Position numbers and translations under genes: made by a program
Assembly: GCF_014842925.1 (NCBI RefSeq)
Contig: NZ_JACYXJ010000004.1
Coordinates: 186,001-250,000 of the forward strand
Reading direction: 5' to 3'
Origin: Roseibium polysiphoniae
Lineage (GTDB): Bacteria > Pseudomonadota > Alphaproteobacteria > Rhizobiales > Stappiaceae
DNA length: 64,000 nt
Shown: positions 16,431 through 25,310 of the stretch, piece after piece
Position numbering within the stretch: position 1 is the first letter of the stretch
How the letters are laid out: each line of letters begins with the position of its first letter
The notes under the pieces: model-generated
Told to the model about the DNA's origin: nothing
The model's database searches: none
The model's input: only the letters and a program-made list of their open reading frames with translations

Positions 16431-17462
16431 CTAGCGCTCGGTCAGTTTGAGTTCGATGCGACGATTGCGAGCAAGAGCTTCGGGAGTATCGCCTTCTTCC
16501 AGGGGCTGGAATTCCCCAAAGCCAGCCGCGACCAAGCGCTTTGGATCGACACCCTTTTCAATCAGGTATCTCACAACCGATATCGCGCGGGCGGCGGACA
16601 GCTCCCAGTTGTTTCTCAGTCGGCCGGATCCGGACAGCGGACGGGCATCCGTGTGACCATCCACCCGCAGCACCCAATTGATTTCATCGGGGATTTGCAG
16701 GCTGAGTTCCTGAATGGCTTCGGCCAGCTTGTCGAGTTCGCCGGTGCCGTCCGGATTCACCTCTTCCGAGCCTGATGAGAACAGGACTTCAGACTGGAAC
16801 ACAAACCGATCGCCGACGACCCGAATGTCGGAGCGCTGGGACAGGATTTCGCGCAGGCGGCCGAAGAAGTCCGAGCGATACCGGGAGAGTTCCTGCACCC
16901 GCTGGACAAGCGCTGCGTTCAGGCGGCGTCCTAGGCTTGCGATCTTTGTCTGACTTTCGCTTTCCTTGGCCTCTGCAGCTTCCAGTGCTGCATTTGCGGC
17001 CGCGATCTGGCGTCTCAGAGCGGAAATTTGCTGATTAAGCAGCTCGACTTGCGCCAAGGCCCGTTGGGAAATCTGCTTTTCGTCATCGAGAAGGTTTTCC
17101 AGGCGTGCAGCGCGGCCACCGGCCGCTTCCGCACTGCCCGAGCTTGCATCCAGCAATCCAAGCAGGCGGTCACGCTCGCCGGTCGCGTCCCCAAGGCTCG
17201 CTTGCAGCCCTGAGATCGTGTCTTCCAGTTCGCTGGAATTGGCCCGCTCGAGCGCCAGAAGCTCGGTCAGCTCGCTGATCTGTGTGTTCAGCCGGTTGAG
17301 GACCGTGTCGCGGCCGGACAGCTGCTGACTCAAGAAGAACTGAGCGAGCATGAAGATCGACAGCAGGAAAATAATGACGAGCAAAAGCGTCGCCATCGCG
17401 TCGACGAACCCAGGCCAATAGTCTGTGCTTTGAGTACGGCGACGACCGCGCAGACTGGCCAT
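16431..17462 (-). CDS. MotB/OmpA-like peptidoglycan-binding motor stator protein
   Basis: A 343-residue protein. One membrane helix near residues 20-45 (YWPGFVDAMATLLLVIIFLL) carries a conserved Asp in the FVDAMATLL context, the proton-binding position of MotB/TolR/ExbD-type stators. A long coiled coil follows (about residues 50-190), then an OmpA-C peptidoglycan-binding domain with LRVDGHTDARPL and NWELSAARAISVVRYL. It starts 3 bases after its MotA-like partner and is clearly cotranscribed. This pair is common in Rhizobiales and is not the flagellar motor. Its job is unknown; energised envelope work resembling Tol or Zorya A/B stators is possible. Confidence 0.85.
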   Translation of the reverse strand: MASLRGRRRTQSTDYWPGFVDAMATLLLVIIFLLSIFMLAQFFLSQQLSGRDTVLNRLNTQISELTELLALERANSSELEDTISGLQASLGDATGERDRLLGLLDASSGSAEAAGGRAARLENLLDDEKQISQRALAQVELLNQQISALRRQIAAANAALEAAEAKESESQTKIASLGRRLNAALVQRVQELSRYRSDFFGRLREILSQRSDIRVVGDRFVFQSEVLFSSGSEEVNPDGTGELDKLAEAIQELSLQIPDEINWVLRVDGHTDARPLSGSGRLRNNWELSAARAISVVRYLIEKGVDPKRLVAAGFGEFQPLEEGDTPEALARNRRIELKLTER

Positions 17463-17465
17463 GGA

Positions 17466-18455
17466 TCAGTCCTTAGCTCGGTCGAAAGCGGATGAAATGG
17501 AGGTGAGGAGACTTTCGATGCGCTTTTGCTGCTCGCCCTGGCTCTCGGCCCAGTCCCGCATCATCTGCTGTTCGGAACGAACGTGTTTGACGAGACCTTG
17601 AATGCCTTCGGCGAGGTTGGACATGGCGTGGGCTGCGTTCTTGCTTCCACCTTCCTCGATTGTTTTTCGTAGCTCGGAAATCGATTCCTGGATCTGTTCG
17701 GTGTTGTTTGAAGGGGCCGCCAGGATTGGACCTTCTTCAGGTTCAATGTCGGTGACGGTCGACAGCCAGTCTTCGAGTTCATTGTAGAACCGGTTCTGGG
17801 CCTGTCCGGCCTGAAGATCCAGAAACCCTAGAACAAGGGACCCGGTCAGACCGAAAAGCGAGGACGAGAACGCGGTGCCCATGCCCGACAATGGGGCCTC
17901 CAGGCCCGCCTTGAGATCTTCGAAGATCACGTTCGCATCGCCCGATCCTACATCGAGCGATTGAATGGTGGCGCCGACGGCACTGACCGTTTGCAGCAGA
18001 CCCCAGAAGGTGCCGAGAAGGCCGAGGAAAACGAGCAGGCCCGTCAGATAGCGCGAGATCTCACGCGATTCCTCAAGGCGCATGCCGATGGAATCCAGGA
18101 TGGACCGTGCCGTCGTCGGCGTCAGCGCCATTTCACCGACCTTGTTCCCAAGGAGTGTCGCCATTGGGGCAAGGAGTACGGGAGCGCGCGTATCGAGGCC
18201 GGGATCGCCGATGCGGAAACTGTTGACCCAGGAAATCTCCGGGAAGAGACGGATCACCCGGCCAAACAGCAAGAGAATGCCGAACACGGCGACCATGATG
18301 ATGAGGCCATTGAGGCCCGGGTTGCTCATGAAGGCGACAGAAATTTGCCGGTAGAGAATGAAGGCAATGAAGGAAACGATCACCAGAAAGATGATCATGA
18401 AGGAGAGATATGCCTTCGGGCTGGACAGACTATAAGGGTCAAAGTCGCGTGCCAT
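17466..18455 (-). CDS. MotA/TolQ/ExbB-like proton channel protein
   Basis: A 329-residue membrane protein with two N-terminal helices (about 17-36 and 45-66). A further helix pair around residues 137-158 and 195-218 has LLVFLGLLGTFWGLLQTVSA and GMGTAFSSSLFGLTGSLVLG, which match the MotA/TolQ/ExbB channel domain. The C-terminus is a charged, probably coiled-coil tail. It would form the pentameric stator ring around the peptidoglycan-binding partner encoded 3 bases downstream. A one-mismatch CtrA-type box lies about 70-85 bases before its start. It is distinct from TolQ, which is encoded at 38793. Confidence 0.85.
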   Translation of the reverse strand: MARDFDPYSLSSPKAYLSFMIIFLVIVSFIAFILYRQISVAFMSNPGLNGLIIMVAVFGILLLFGRVIRLFPEISWVNSFRIGDPGLDTRAPVLLAPMATLLGNKVGEMALTPTTARSILDSIGMRLEESREISRYLTGLLVFLGLLGTFWGLLQTVSAVGATIQSLDVGSGDANVIFEDLKAGLEAPLSGMGTAFSSSLFGLTGSLVLGFLDLQAGQAQNRFYNELEDWLSTVTDIEPEEGPILAAPSNNTEQIQESISELRKTIEEGGSKNAAHAMSNLAEGIQGLVKHVRSEQQMMRDWAESQGEQQKRIESLLTSISSAFDRAKD

Positions 18456-18524
18456 GAGTCGCCAATCAATCGCCTGTTGTTCCTAGCAAGATTGATAGCG
18501 TGATTTCCTAAAGGTTGGAAACCG

Positions 18525-18541
18525 TTATTCGTAAGTTAACC
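18525..18541. promoter_or_regulatory. Near-match to a CtrA box before the MotA-like gene
   Basis: TTAT-N7-TTAACC, one mismatch from TTAA-N7-TTAACC. It lies 70-86 bases upstream of the leftward start at 18455, a sensible position for a regulator. Confidence 0.35.
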
Positions 18542-18627
18542 AACGACAACAGGCTCTCACGGGCTTTCCGGCCGGGCAGGCCGCCGAACGGTCAGGTTGG
18601 GTTTCGCTGAAAGGTGAGTGCTCGGTA

Positions 18628-19422
18628 TCAGCTGTTGGCCAGCTTGATCAGGCGCAGGATGTGCTTGTGGGCAAATTCATTACCGACAGCGACATTGCCT
18701 GTTTCCAGCATCTTGTCCTTGCCTTCGGTGTCGGAGACATAACCGCCGGCTTCGCGAACCATCAGGAGACCCGCCGCGATGTCCCAGGAGTTGAGGTCGT
18801 GCTCCCAGTAGCCGTCAAGACGGCCAGAGGCGGTCCAGGCCAGGTCGAGGGCAGCGGCGCCGCAGCGGCGAATGCCGGCCACCTCGGGCATAATATGCCG
18901 CAATTCCTTCAGTGCGCGGCCATGATCACCCTTGCCGATGAAAGGAAGGCCCGTGCCGAAGACCATTTCTGGTAGTTCCGAGCGTCCCGCGACGCGCAGA
19001 CGGCGGTCATTCAGGAACGCACCGCGTCCACGTTCGGCTGTGTAGAGCTCGTCCATGACCGGGTTGTAGATCACTCCGGCGACGATCTGGCCCTGACGCT
19101 CCAGGGCAATGGAGGTCGCGAAAATCGGAATGCCGTGAAGGAAATTTGTCGTGCCGTCGAGCGGGTCCACATGCCAGCGATGCTGGCCATCTGTTCCTTC
19201 GATCTCGCCGCTTTCTTCCATGACCAGACCGAACTGCGGCCGTGCCTTTGTCAGCTCTGCCTTGATGATCTCTTCGGCCTTGCGGTCGGCTGCCGAGACG
19301 AAGTCGCCTGGGCCCTTGCGGGAGACCTGGAGGTTTTCGACTTCGCCAAAGTCGCGAACGAGACTGCGTCCGGCCTTCATAGCGGCCTGAACCATGACAT
19401 TAAGGAGTGCTGTGCGGGCCAT
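18628..19422 (-). CDS. suhB: Inositol monophosphatase family protein (SuhB type)
   Basis: A 264-residue Mg2+-dependent phosphatase. The metal ligands are visible in VMEESGE, WHVDPLDGTTNFLHGIP and LNSWDIAAGLLMVREAGG. The family hydrolyses myo-inositol-1-phosphate and related sugar phosphates; in enteric bacteria SuhB also joins the ribosomal RNA antitermination complex. Which role dominates here is not visible. It is the last gene of a leftward run that includes efp 72 bases upstream. Confidence 0.92.
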   Translation of the reverse strand: MARTALLNVMVQAAMKAGRSLVRDFGEVENLQVSRKGPGDFVSAADRKAEEIIKAELTKARPQFGLVMEESGEIEGTDGQHRWHVDPLDGTTNFLHGIPIFATSIALERQGQIVAGVIYNPVMDELYTAERGRGAFLNDRRLRVAGRSELPEMVFGTGLPFIGKGDHGRALKELRHIMPEVAGIRRCGAAALDLAWTASGRLDGYWEHDLNSWDIAAGLLMVREAGGYVSDTEGKDKMLETGNVAVGNEFAHKHILRLIKLANS

Positions 19423-19494
19423 TTTGTGTGCCGTCGGTTCTTGGGTCCGTCCTGAAATTCACAGGCCGGGCCAGGTCAAATGGAATGAGGAGTT

Positions 19495-20058
19495 TTAGTC
19501 GGCGCGGCGTACGTATTCCATCGAGCCGGTGTCGACGATGATGCTTTCGCCCGCCGTAACGAATGGAGGGACCATGACGCGCACGCCATTTTCCATCATC
19601 GCAGGCTTGTAGGAGGAAGACTGTGTCTGGCCTTTGACGACTGCATCGGCCTCTGCGATCTGGAGCGTCACAAACTGCGGCAGCGTGATGCCGATCGGAC
19701 GCTCTTCATGCAGCTCCACGGTGACCATCATGCCGTCTTGCAGGAACGCAGCGCGGTCTCCGACGAAGTCAGCCTGCAGTTCCAGCTGCTCGTAGGTCTC
19801 AGTGTCCATGAAAACGAGCTGGTCGTCCTGAGTATAAAGGTACTGGAAGTCCTTTTGCTCCAGGCGCACGCGCTCAACCTTGTCTTCCGAACGAAAACGT
19901 TCGTTGAGCTTGCGGCCGTCGATCAGGTTCTTCAACTCCACCTGTGCAAACGCTCCGCCCTTGCCAGGCTTGACGTGCTGGGTCTTGACGACTGCCCAGA
20001 GCGTGTCCTGATGCTGGAGAACGTTTCCTGGCTTGATTTCGTTACCGTTGATTTTCAT
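19495..20058 (-). CDS. efp: Translation elongation factor P
   Basis: A 187-residue protein with the three-domain EF-P pattern. It starts [16 protein letters not shown], has the tip loop VKPGKGGAF with Lys33 at the position modified by EpmA-type enzymes, and ends with the domain III signature YVRRAD after [13 protein letters not shown] relieves ribosome stalling at polyproline, which matters here because TolA and the protein after purA are Pro-rich. The ATG at 20058 gives the normal length; the frame back to 20172 is not family sequence. It precedes suhB by 72 bases. Confidence 0.96.
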   Translation of the reverse strand: MKINGNEIKPGNVLQHQDTLWAVVKTQHVKPGKGGAFAQVELKNLIDGRKLNERFRSEDKVERVRLEQKDFQYLYTQDDQLVFMDTETYEQLELQADFVGDRAAFLQDGMMVTVELHEERPIGITLPQFVTLQIAEADAVVKGQTQSSSYKPAMMENGVRVMVPPFVTAGESIIVDTGSMEYVRRAD

Positions 20059-20199
20059 GGAACGACCGACTTGATTGACTTTGTGAAACGAAGATGGATG
20101 GCGCAGGACAATACGCAACGGTCCGCGCGAACCAATGTGGGCCTGTCCTACACAATTGCCTGACTGTTTCAAGGAAAAAAGGCGAATTGCGTTACCGCG

Positions 20200-21273
20200 T
20201 CAGGGTGATTTCTGGCTGGGGTCTTCAGCTTCAGGAATAAGCGTCGCGGAGAATTGCTCTGCTTTCTTGCGCGCCTGGAGACGGGTCTCGTCGTCGAGAC
20301 TTTCAACGTAACCGTCGAGCTGAAAGTCAGAAACGCCGAGCGCCCGGGCCACATAATGCCAGCCAGCAGCTGCCACAGGGTCCAGTTCCCGGCCTCGGCC
20401 ATAAGCGTACAGTCTGGCAAGGCGGTTCATGGCGACCGGGTTGCCGGCCGTTGCCGCGCGCTCAAACCAGTCGCCGGCCTCCTGCTCATTCGGCTCTACG
20501 CCTTTGCCCTGAAAGCGCAGGATGCCGTAGTAGATTTGAGCGGATGTGTGGCCGCGCCGTGCGGCCCGACCAAGCCAGAACGCTCCCTGACCAGCGTCAC
20601 TCACGCCGCTCAGCCCTTCCAGAAACGACAGGCCGAGCGCGTATTGAGCGTCAGGGTCGTTAAGGGAAGCTGCTTCCTTCAGAAGCTCACGCGCCTTGTC
20701 CTCATTGTGCGGCCGGCCTTCCCCTTCCTGATAGAGGAGTGCCAGATTATAGAGGGCGGACGGGTTGCCAGCCTCTGCCGCGATTTCAAAAAGATCTGCG
20801 GCCTTTTTCTTGTCCGTGGGGACGCCTTTGCCGAGTAGATGGAATTGCGCGAGCTGCAGGGACGCTCCGGGATCACCCTGTCCTGCAGCAAGCTGGTACC
20901 ACTGGGCGGCCTTTACAGGATCCTGCCGAATGCCGAGCCCTGTTTCGTGCAAGACACCCATTAGCGTTTGTGCTGCCACGTCTCCGGCTTCGGCTAGTGG
21001 CGTTGCCAGGGCCAGAGCTGTCAGATACCAGCCACGCTGAAATACGCCGTAGGCAAACTCGGCATCCGGCGATGTGCCCTCGGGCAGCTTTGGCAAGGGC
21101 GTTTGTGTGGGGCCCTTGAGGGTTACTTCGGGAAGAGCGGTTTTGACCGTCTCGGCGGCGCTATCAGCAGCTGTTTCCGGCGCCGTTTCTTGAGCCGTGG
21201 CCAGTCCTGCCCCGGCCACCAGAACGGAGGCGCCCAGGATCAAGGCTTTTAAAATGACGGCTCGCGATTGCAT
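20200..21273 (-). CDS. Periplasmic Sel1-repeat protein
   Basis: A 357-residue protein with a signal peptide ending near LATAQE. After a short Pro/Ala-rich linker it contains about six Sel1-like (TPR-related) repeats, with units such as AAQTLMGVLHETGLG, ASLQLAQFHLLGKGVPTD and ALYNLALLYQEGEGRPHN. Sel1 proteins are protein-interaction scaffolds, often in envelope or signalling complexes. It starts 3 bases after the ThiE-like gene and is therefore cotranscribed with it; a functional tie between the two is not obvious. The start has AGGAC upstream. Confidence 0.88.
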   Translation of the reverse strand: MQSRAVILKALILGASVLVAGAGLATAQETAPETAADSAAETVKTALPEVTLKGPTQTPLPKLPEGTSPDAEFAYGVFQRGWYLTALALATPLAEAGDVAAQTLMGVLHETGLGIRQDPVKAAQWYQLAAGQGDPGASLQLAQFHLLGKGVPTDKKKAADLFEIAAEAGNPSALYNLALLYQEGEGRPHNEDKARELLKEAASLNDPDAQYALGLSFLEGLSGVSDAGQGAFWLGRAARRGHTSAQIYYGILRFQGKGVEPNEQEAGDWFERAATAGNPVAMNRLARLYAYGRGRELDPVAAAGWHYVARALGVSDFQLDGYVESLDDETRLQARKKAEQFSATLIPEAEDPSQKSP

Positions 21274-21276
21274 GGA

Positions 21277-21918
21277 TTAGTCCATGTCCTCAAACGGGTG
21301 ATTTTCCAAAATGGCATTGACTTCAGCGACTGCCGCAGCGGTTCCTTCTGCATGCTGCCAGATTGCGTCCTTCAAGGCCACGAAATCTGCACCGGTCGCG
21401 GCAGCTTCTTCAACCGAAGCTATTGTGTTGCCTCCAAGGGCCACGCAGGGAGTTTCGAAAAGCTGGGACCACCATTCGGCCTTGGAGAGTGTTTTGGGGT
21501 GTGGCGATGCTTGTTCTTCAAGGTCAAGGCGACCGAGAAACAGGTAATCAATGCCGGTTTCCGCTGCTTCCATGTCCTCATGCTTCAGCTTCGTTCCACC
21601 AGCACCAACGATTTTCGCGGGCTGAAGACTTTCCACCGCGAGCTTCACGTCTTCCAGTGACGTGTCCACATGGGCACCGTCGGCACCGCAGCGACCTGCG
21701 ACCTGGGTATCGCCGTAGATAAGCGCTGCTGCGCCGCCTGCCTGGATAACCGGCACAAGTGTCTCGGCGGCCGTTTGCAGTTCCTTGGAATTCGCTTCGG
21801 GCATGTAGATCAGAACGGACGCGATATCGCCGCCCTTGAACGCGTCCTCAAGCGATACAGCGAGCGAAGCTGTTTCAAAAGATGGCGGCGTGATAACAAA
21901 GAGGCGCGGACGGTTCAC
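21277..21918 (-). CDS. ThiE/TenI-like protein, divergent
   Basis: A TIM-barrel protein of about 213 residues that resembles thiamine phosphate synthase. It has RPRLFVITPP at the N-terminus, GRCGADGAHVDTS at the substrate loop, and CVALGGNTIASVEEAAATGADFVAL in the phosphate-binding region. The N-terminal Q-x-R-x-K motif that binds the pyrimidine pyrophosphate in true ThiE is not evident, and the usual HxGQxD motif reads HVDTSL. The activity is therefore doubtful. A GTG at 21918 is the likely start; the frame could extend to 21993. It sits between fba and the Sel1 gene. Confidence 0.72.
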   Translation of the reverse strand: MNRPRLFVITPPSFETASLAVSLEDAFKGGDIASVLIYMPEANSKELQTAAETLVPVIQAGGAAALIYGDTQVAGRCGADGAHVDTSLEDVKLAVESLQPAKIVGAGGTKLKHEDMEAAETGIDYLFLGRLDLEEQASPHPKTLSKAEWWSQLFETPCVALGGNTIASVEEAAATGADFVALKDAIWQHAEGTAAAVAEVNAILENHPFEDMD

Positions 21919-22055
21919 GGGTGTTTCCGTTTCTTGGTCTTGAGGGAATTCCAACGTTCTATTGTCCCTAAAGACGGCGAAAGAGGGACGCAAGGCCCCT
22001 CTCTCTTAAAGTTCAAAAGATATCGGCAGGGCGTTCGCCCCGGTTTGGCTTCAGA

Positions 22056-23123
22056 TCAACCGATCTTTGGGTCCAGGCTGCCGCTCTTATACTTGGCCGC
22101 CATTTCGGCCAGTGTCGCAATCTTGCCGATCTTGGAAGCCTGTCCTGCCGTGTTGAAGTCTTCAAGCCGGGAGACGCAGAGCTTTTCCATGGCCTCACGG
22201 GCAGGCTTCAGATACTTGCGAGGATCGAACTCGCCGGGGTTCTCGGACAAGATCTTGCGGATCTGGCCGGTCATGGCCATGCGGTTGTCCGTATCGATGT
22301 TGATCTTGCGCACGCCGTGCTTGATGCCGCGTTGGATTTCCTCGACCGGAACGCCCCAAGTTTGGGGCATCTCACCGCCGTATTGATTGATGATGTCCTG
22401 CAGGTCCTGTGGGACCGAGGAAGAGCCATGCATCACCAAGGGCGTGTCGGGCAGGCGGCGGTGGATCTCTTCGATGACATGCATGGCCAGAATGTCGCCG
22501 TCTGGCTTACGCGTGAACTTATAGGCGCCGTGCGATGTGCCCATGGCGATTGCCAGTGCATCGACCTTGGTTTCCTGGACGAATTTCACAGCTTCATCCG
22601 GGTTGGTGAGAAGTTGGTCCTCGGTCAGCTTGCCTTCCGCGCCGTGGCCATCTTCCTTGTCGCCCATGCCGGTTTCCAGCGAACCCAGCACACCAAGTTC
22701 GCCCTCGACCGAGATGCCGCCCAGATGAGCCATGTCTGTGACGGTCTTGGTGACACCGACATTGTAGTCCCAATCGCCAGGTGTTTTGCCGTCGGCTTCA
22801 AGGGACCCATCCATCATGACAGATGTGAAACCGGCCTGGATCGCCGTCATGCAGGTCGCGGGCTCATTGCCGTGGTCAAGGTGAACACAGACCGGGATAT
22901 GCGGGTAGATCTCGCAGACAGCGTCCATCATGTGCTTGAGCATGATGTCATGGGCGTAGGCTCTGGCGCCGCGCGACGCCTGGATGATCACAGGTGCGTC
23001 GGTCTTCTCGGCCGCGGCCATGATGGCGAGCGCCTGTTCCATGTTGTTGATGTTGAACGCGGGGACCCCGTAGTCGTGCTCAGCGGCATGGTCGAGCAGT
23101 TGGCGAAGGGTAATGCGAGCCAT
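22056..23123 (-). CDS. fba: Class II fructose-bisphosphate aldolase (Calvin-cycle subtype)
   Basis: A 355-residue zinc aldolase that interconverts fructose-1,6-bisphosphate with DHAP and glyceraldehyde-3-phosphate. Features include the start [20 protein letters not shown], zinc-site [23 protein letters not shown], the substrate loop [13 protein letters not shown] and MHGSSSVP. Length and these motifs fit the subtype first described with Calvin-cycle genes (cbbA-like), which many heterotrophic alphaproteobacteria use in glycolysis and gluconeogenesis. A TTAATTTG inverted repeat lies 178 bases upstream. It follows pgk, but a strong terminator separates the two. Confidence 0.95.
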   Translation of the reverse strand: MARITLRQLLDHAAEHDYGVPAFNINNMEQALAIMAAAEKTDAPVIIQASRGARAYAHDIMLKHMMDAVCEIYPHIPVCVHLDHGNEPATCMTAIQAGFTSVMMDGSLEADGKTPGDWDYNVGVTKTVTDMAHLGGISVEGELGVLGSLETGMGDKEDGHGAEGKLTEDQLLTNPDEAVKFVQETKVDALAIAMGTSHGAYKFTRKPDGDILAMHVIEEIHRRLPDTPLVMHGSSSVPQDLQDIINQYGGEMPQTWGVPVEEIQRGIKHGVRKINIDTDNRMAMTGQIRKILSENPGEFDPRKYLKPAREAMEKLCVSRLEDFNTAGQASKIGKIATLAEMAAKYKSGSLDPKIG

Positions 23124-23277
23124 TTAATTCTCCCGTTGTCCAGCGCAGCAAATCCGAGAATGACGGGTCGAGATCACCTGTCTATGTTTGCAACGCATCA
23201 AATTGATGTCGTTCTAACAAATACATCTGCTTTTGAAAGGCAGGTGGCAGGGAGCTAAATCGATTAAATTACAAATA

Positions 23278-23321
23278 GTTCCGTAATTTTAGGAACATTT
23301 TTAATTTGGCAGTCAAATTAA
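23278..23321. promoter_or_regulatory. Two inverted repeats upstream of fba
   Basis: GTTCC (23278-23282) with GGAAC (23292-23296), and TTAATTTG (23301-23308) with CAAATTAA (23314-23321). The second has perfect 8-base arms and a 5-base spacer, like an operator for a dimeric regulator. The surroundings are AT-rich, in contrast with the coding DNA. A third palindrome, CATCAA-A-TTGATG, lies at 23196-23208. Confidence 0.45.
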
Positions 23322-23330
23322 TTATTGCAA

Positions 23331-23369
23331 CAAGAAAATGCACTGCCCCGGAGAAAAGCGGGGCAGTGC
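23331..23369 (-). terminator. Rho-independent terminator of pgk
   Basis: An 11-base stem, GCACTGCCCCG with CGGGGCAGTGC, 13 bases after the pgk stop and followed on the minus strand by ATTTTCTTG. Confidence 0.88.
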
Positions 23370-23381
23370 CAATGGTTGTTT

Positions 23382-24575
23382 TTAAGCTTCCAGAGCTTTG
23401 ACGCCGGGAAGTTCCTTGCCTTCCAGCCACTCGAGGAACGCGCCGCCAGCGGTGGAGACATAGGAAAAGTCGTCCGCTGCGCCTGCATGGTTCAACGCGG
23501 CAACGGTGTCTCCGCCGCCAGCGACCGAATTGAGTTTGCCGGATTTGGTGCGCTCTGCTGCGTGGCGCGCCGCTGCAACGGTCGCCTTGTCAAAGGGCGC
23601 GATTTCAAAAGCGCCGAGCGGACCGTTCCAGACAAGCGTGTTGGCCGCGTCGATCTTTTCGGCGACCTTGGTTATGGACGCTGAACCGACGTCGAGCATC
23701 ATGGCGTCTGATGGAATGGCATCAAGCGCGACCGTTTCATTTTCGGCGCCTGCCTTGAATTCCCGTGCAACAACGGCGTCGGCAGGAAGAACGATTTCAC
23801 AGCCGGACTTTTCTGCAGCGGCCATGATCCGGCGAGCCGTATCTGCAAGATCATGTTCGCACAGCGACTTGCCGACATTGATGCCATTGGCGGCCATGAA
23901 CGTATTGGCCATGCCGCCGCCGATCACCAGCATGTCGACCTTGCCGACGAGGTTTTCGAGGAGGTCAATCTTCGACGAGACTTTTGCGCCGCCAACGACA
24001 GCAAGAACCGGGCGTTTGGGCTCGCCGAGTGCAGAGCCGAGTGCCTCCAGTTCGGCCTGCATGGTCCGGCCAGCATAGGCCGGTAGCAGCTTTGCGATGC
24101 CCTCTGTGGAGCCATGGGCGCGGTGCGCGGCGGAGAAGGCGTCATTGACGTAAATGTCGCCCAGTTCAGCCAGGTCCTTGGCAAATGCAGGATCATTTTT
24201 TTCTTCGCCCGCGTGAAAGCGCGTGTTTTCGAGCAGGAGAACATCACCGTCGGACAGTTCAGCGATCGCGTCTTCCGCGGACTTGCCAACACAGTCATCG
24301 GCAAAGTCGACGGGAGCGAGCAAGAGATCCGCAAGCGGCTGTGCCACCGGTTCAAGCGACATGTCGGCGACGCGTTGTCCCTTAGGACGGCCGAAATGCG
24401 CGAGAAGAATGACCTTTGCGCCTTTTTCAGAGAGCTCATGAATGGTGGGCAAAACGCGTTCGATGCGCGTGGTGTCTGTTACCTTGCCGCCGTTCATGGG
24501 AACGTTGAGATCCACACGAACAAGAACGCGCTTGCCGGCGATATCCGAGAGGTCGTCGAGTTTTTTGAAAGTCAT
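23382..24575 (-). CDS. pgk: Phosphoglycerate kinase
   Basis: A 397-residue glycolytic enzyme that transfers phosphate between 1,3-bisphosphoglycerate and ADP. It has [15 protein letters not shown] at the N-terminus, [10 protein letters not shown], the hinge-side [12 protein letters not shown], the region [16 protein letters not shown] and the nucleotide site WNGPLGAFE and GGGDTVAAL. The ATG at 24575 gives the family length; a TTG at 24593 would add six residues. The LysE gene ends 18 bases upstream, so both may share a transcript. A strong terminator closes the gene. Confidence 0.97.
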   Translation of the reverse strand: MTFKKLDDLSDIAGKRVLVRVDLNVPMNGGKVTDTTRIERVLPTIHELSEKGAKVILLAHFGRPKGQRVADMSLEPVAQPLADLLLAPVDFADDCVGKSAEDAIAELSDGDVLLLENTRFHAGEEKNDPAFAKDLAELGDIYVNDAFSAAHRAHGSTEGIAKLLPAYAGRTMQAELEALGSALGEPKRPVLAVVGGAKVSSKIDLLENLVGKVDMLVIGGGMANTFMAANGINVGKSLCEHDLADTARRIMAAAEKSGCEIVLPADAVVAREFKAGAENETVALDAIPSDAMMLDVGSASITKVAEKIDAANTLVWNGPLGAFEIAPFDKATVAAARHAAERTKSGKLNSVAGGGDTVAALNHAGAADDFSYVSTAGGAFLEWLEGKELPGVKALEA

Positions 24576-24593
24576 GTGTCTTGAACCCACCAA

Positions 24594-25217
24594 TCAAGGA
24601 CGAGAAGAGCTTGTTGTCGCGGCAATCCCGATGCCGAACAACGTCAGAAGAATGCCGAAGGTACGCTCCATCCAGAGTTTCATGCGCATGAAACTCTGCC
24701 GGACCGGGGCCAGCGTGAAGAAAACCGTGACCAGGACAAACCAGATGAAAACGCCGGACGCCATGATCACGCCATAGCCGATCTGTGTCCAGAGTGGGGT
24801 CTCGGGTGAGGTCACCTGGAGAAACACACTCATTGCGAACATGGTGGCCTTGGGATTGGTTACATTCGTGAGGAAACCCCAGCGAAGGGCCTTGAGCGGA
24901 GGCATGCCTCCGTTACCTGTTTCAGCCGGCATTTCTCGCGCCGCGCCACGGTACATGGTCACGCCAAGAAACACGAGATAGGCCGCGCCGATCAGCTTCA
25001 AGGCGTTGAAGAGAAAGATCGATTGCGACACCAAAAGGCCGATACCGGCTAGGGCGTAGGTTACGTGAACGGCCAGGGCCAGGCCGATGCCGAGCGCGGT
25101 CATGATGCCGGCAAGCCGCCCTCCGACAAGAGAGTTGCGCAAAACCAAGGCAAAGTCGGGGCCAGGGACAATGGCGACGACGATCGTCAGGGTGATAACG
25201 GTCAGGAGCTCAAGCAA
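24594..25217 (-). CDS. LysE/RhtB family amino-acid exporter
   Basis: A 207-residue membrane protein with about six hydrophobic segments. The family signature near the N-terminus is IVPGPDFALVLRNSLVGGR with LAGIMTALGIGLA, and the middle has WGFLTNVTNPKATMFAMSVF. Members export amino acids or related small molecules with a proton gradient. The substrate cannot be read from sequence. It is inserted between gap and pgk, with a gap terminator upstream and only 18 bases to pgk, so it may drive pgk expression. Confidence 0.9.
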   Translation of the reverse strand: MLELLTVITLTIVVAIVPGPDFALVLRNSLVGGRLAGIMTALGIGLALAVHVTYALAGIGLLVSQSIFLFNALKLIGAAYLVFLGVTMYRGAAREMPAETGNGGMPPLKALRWGFLTNVTNPKATMFAMSVFLQVTSPETPLWTQIGYGVIMASGVFIWFVLVTVFFTLAPVRQSFMRMKLWMERTFGILLTLFGIGIAATTSSSRP

Positions 25218-25242
25218 GCAGCTTTCCTTTCTAGACCTTGAT

Positions 25243-25276
25243 AAAAAAGGCGGATGCGAAAGATCCGCATCCGCCT
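25243..25276 (-). terminator. Rho-independent terminator of gap
   Basis: AGGCGGATGCG pairs with CGCATCCGCCT and runs into TTTTTT on the minus strand, about 35 bases after the gap stop. Confidence 0.92.
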
Positions 25277-25310
25277 GTCATTTTGGAACGAGCGTTCATC
25301 CCATGGCAGC

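Noticed and set aside
16431-18455. Zorya defence system
   Set aside because: Only the A/B-like stator pair is present. Neighbouring genes are housekeeping (trcR, suhB), and no helicase or nuclease partner is near.
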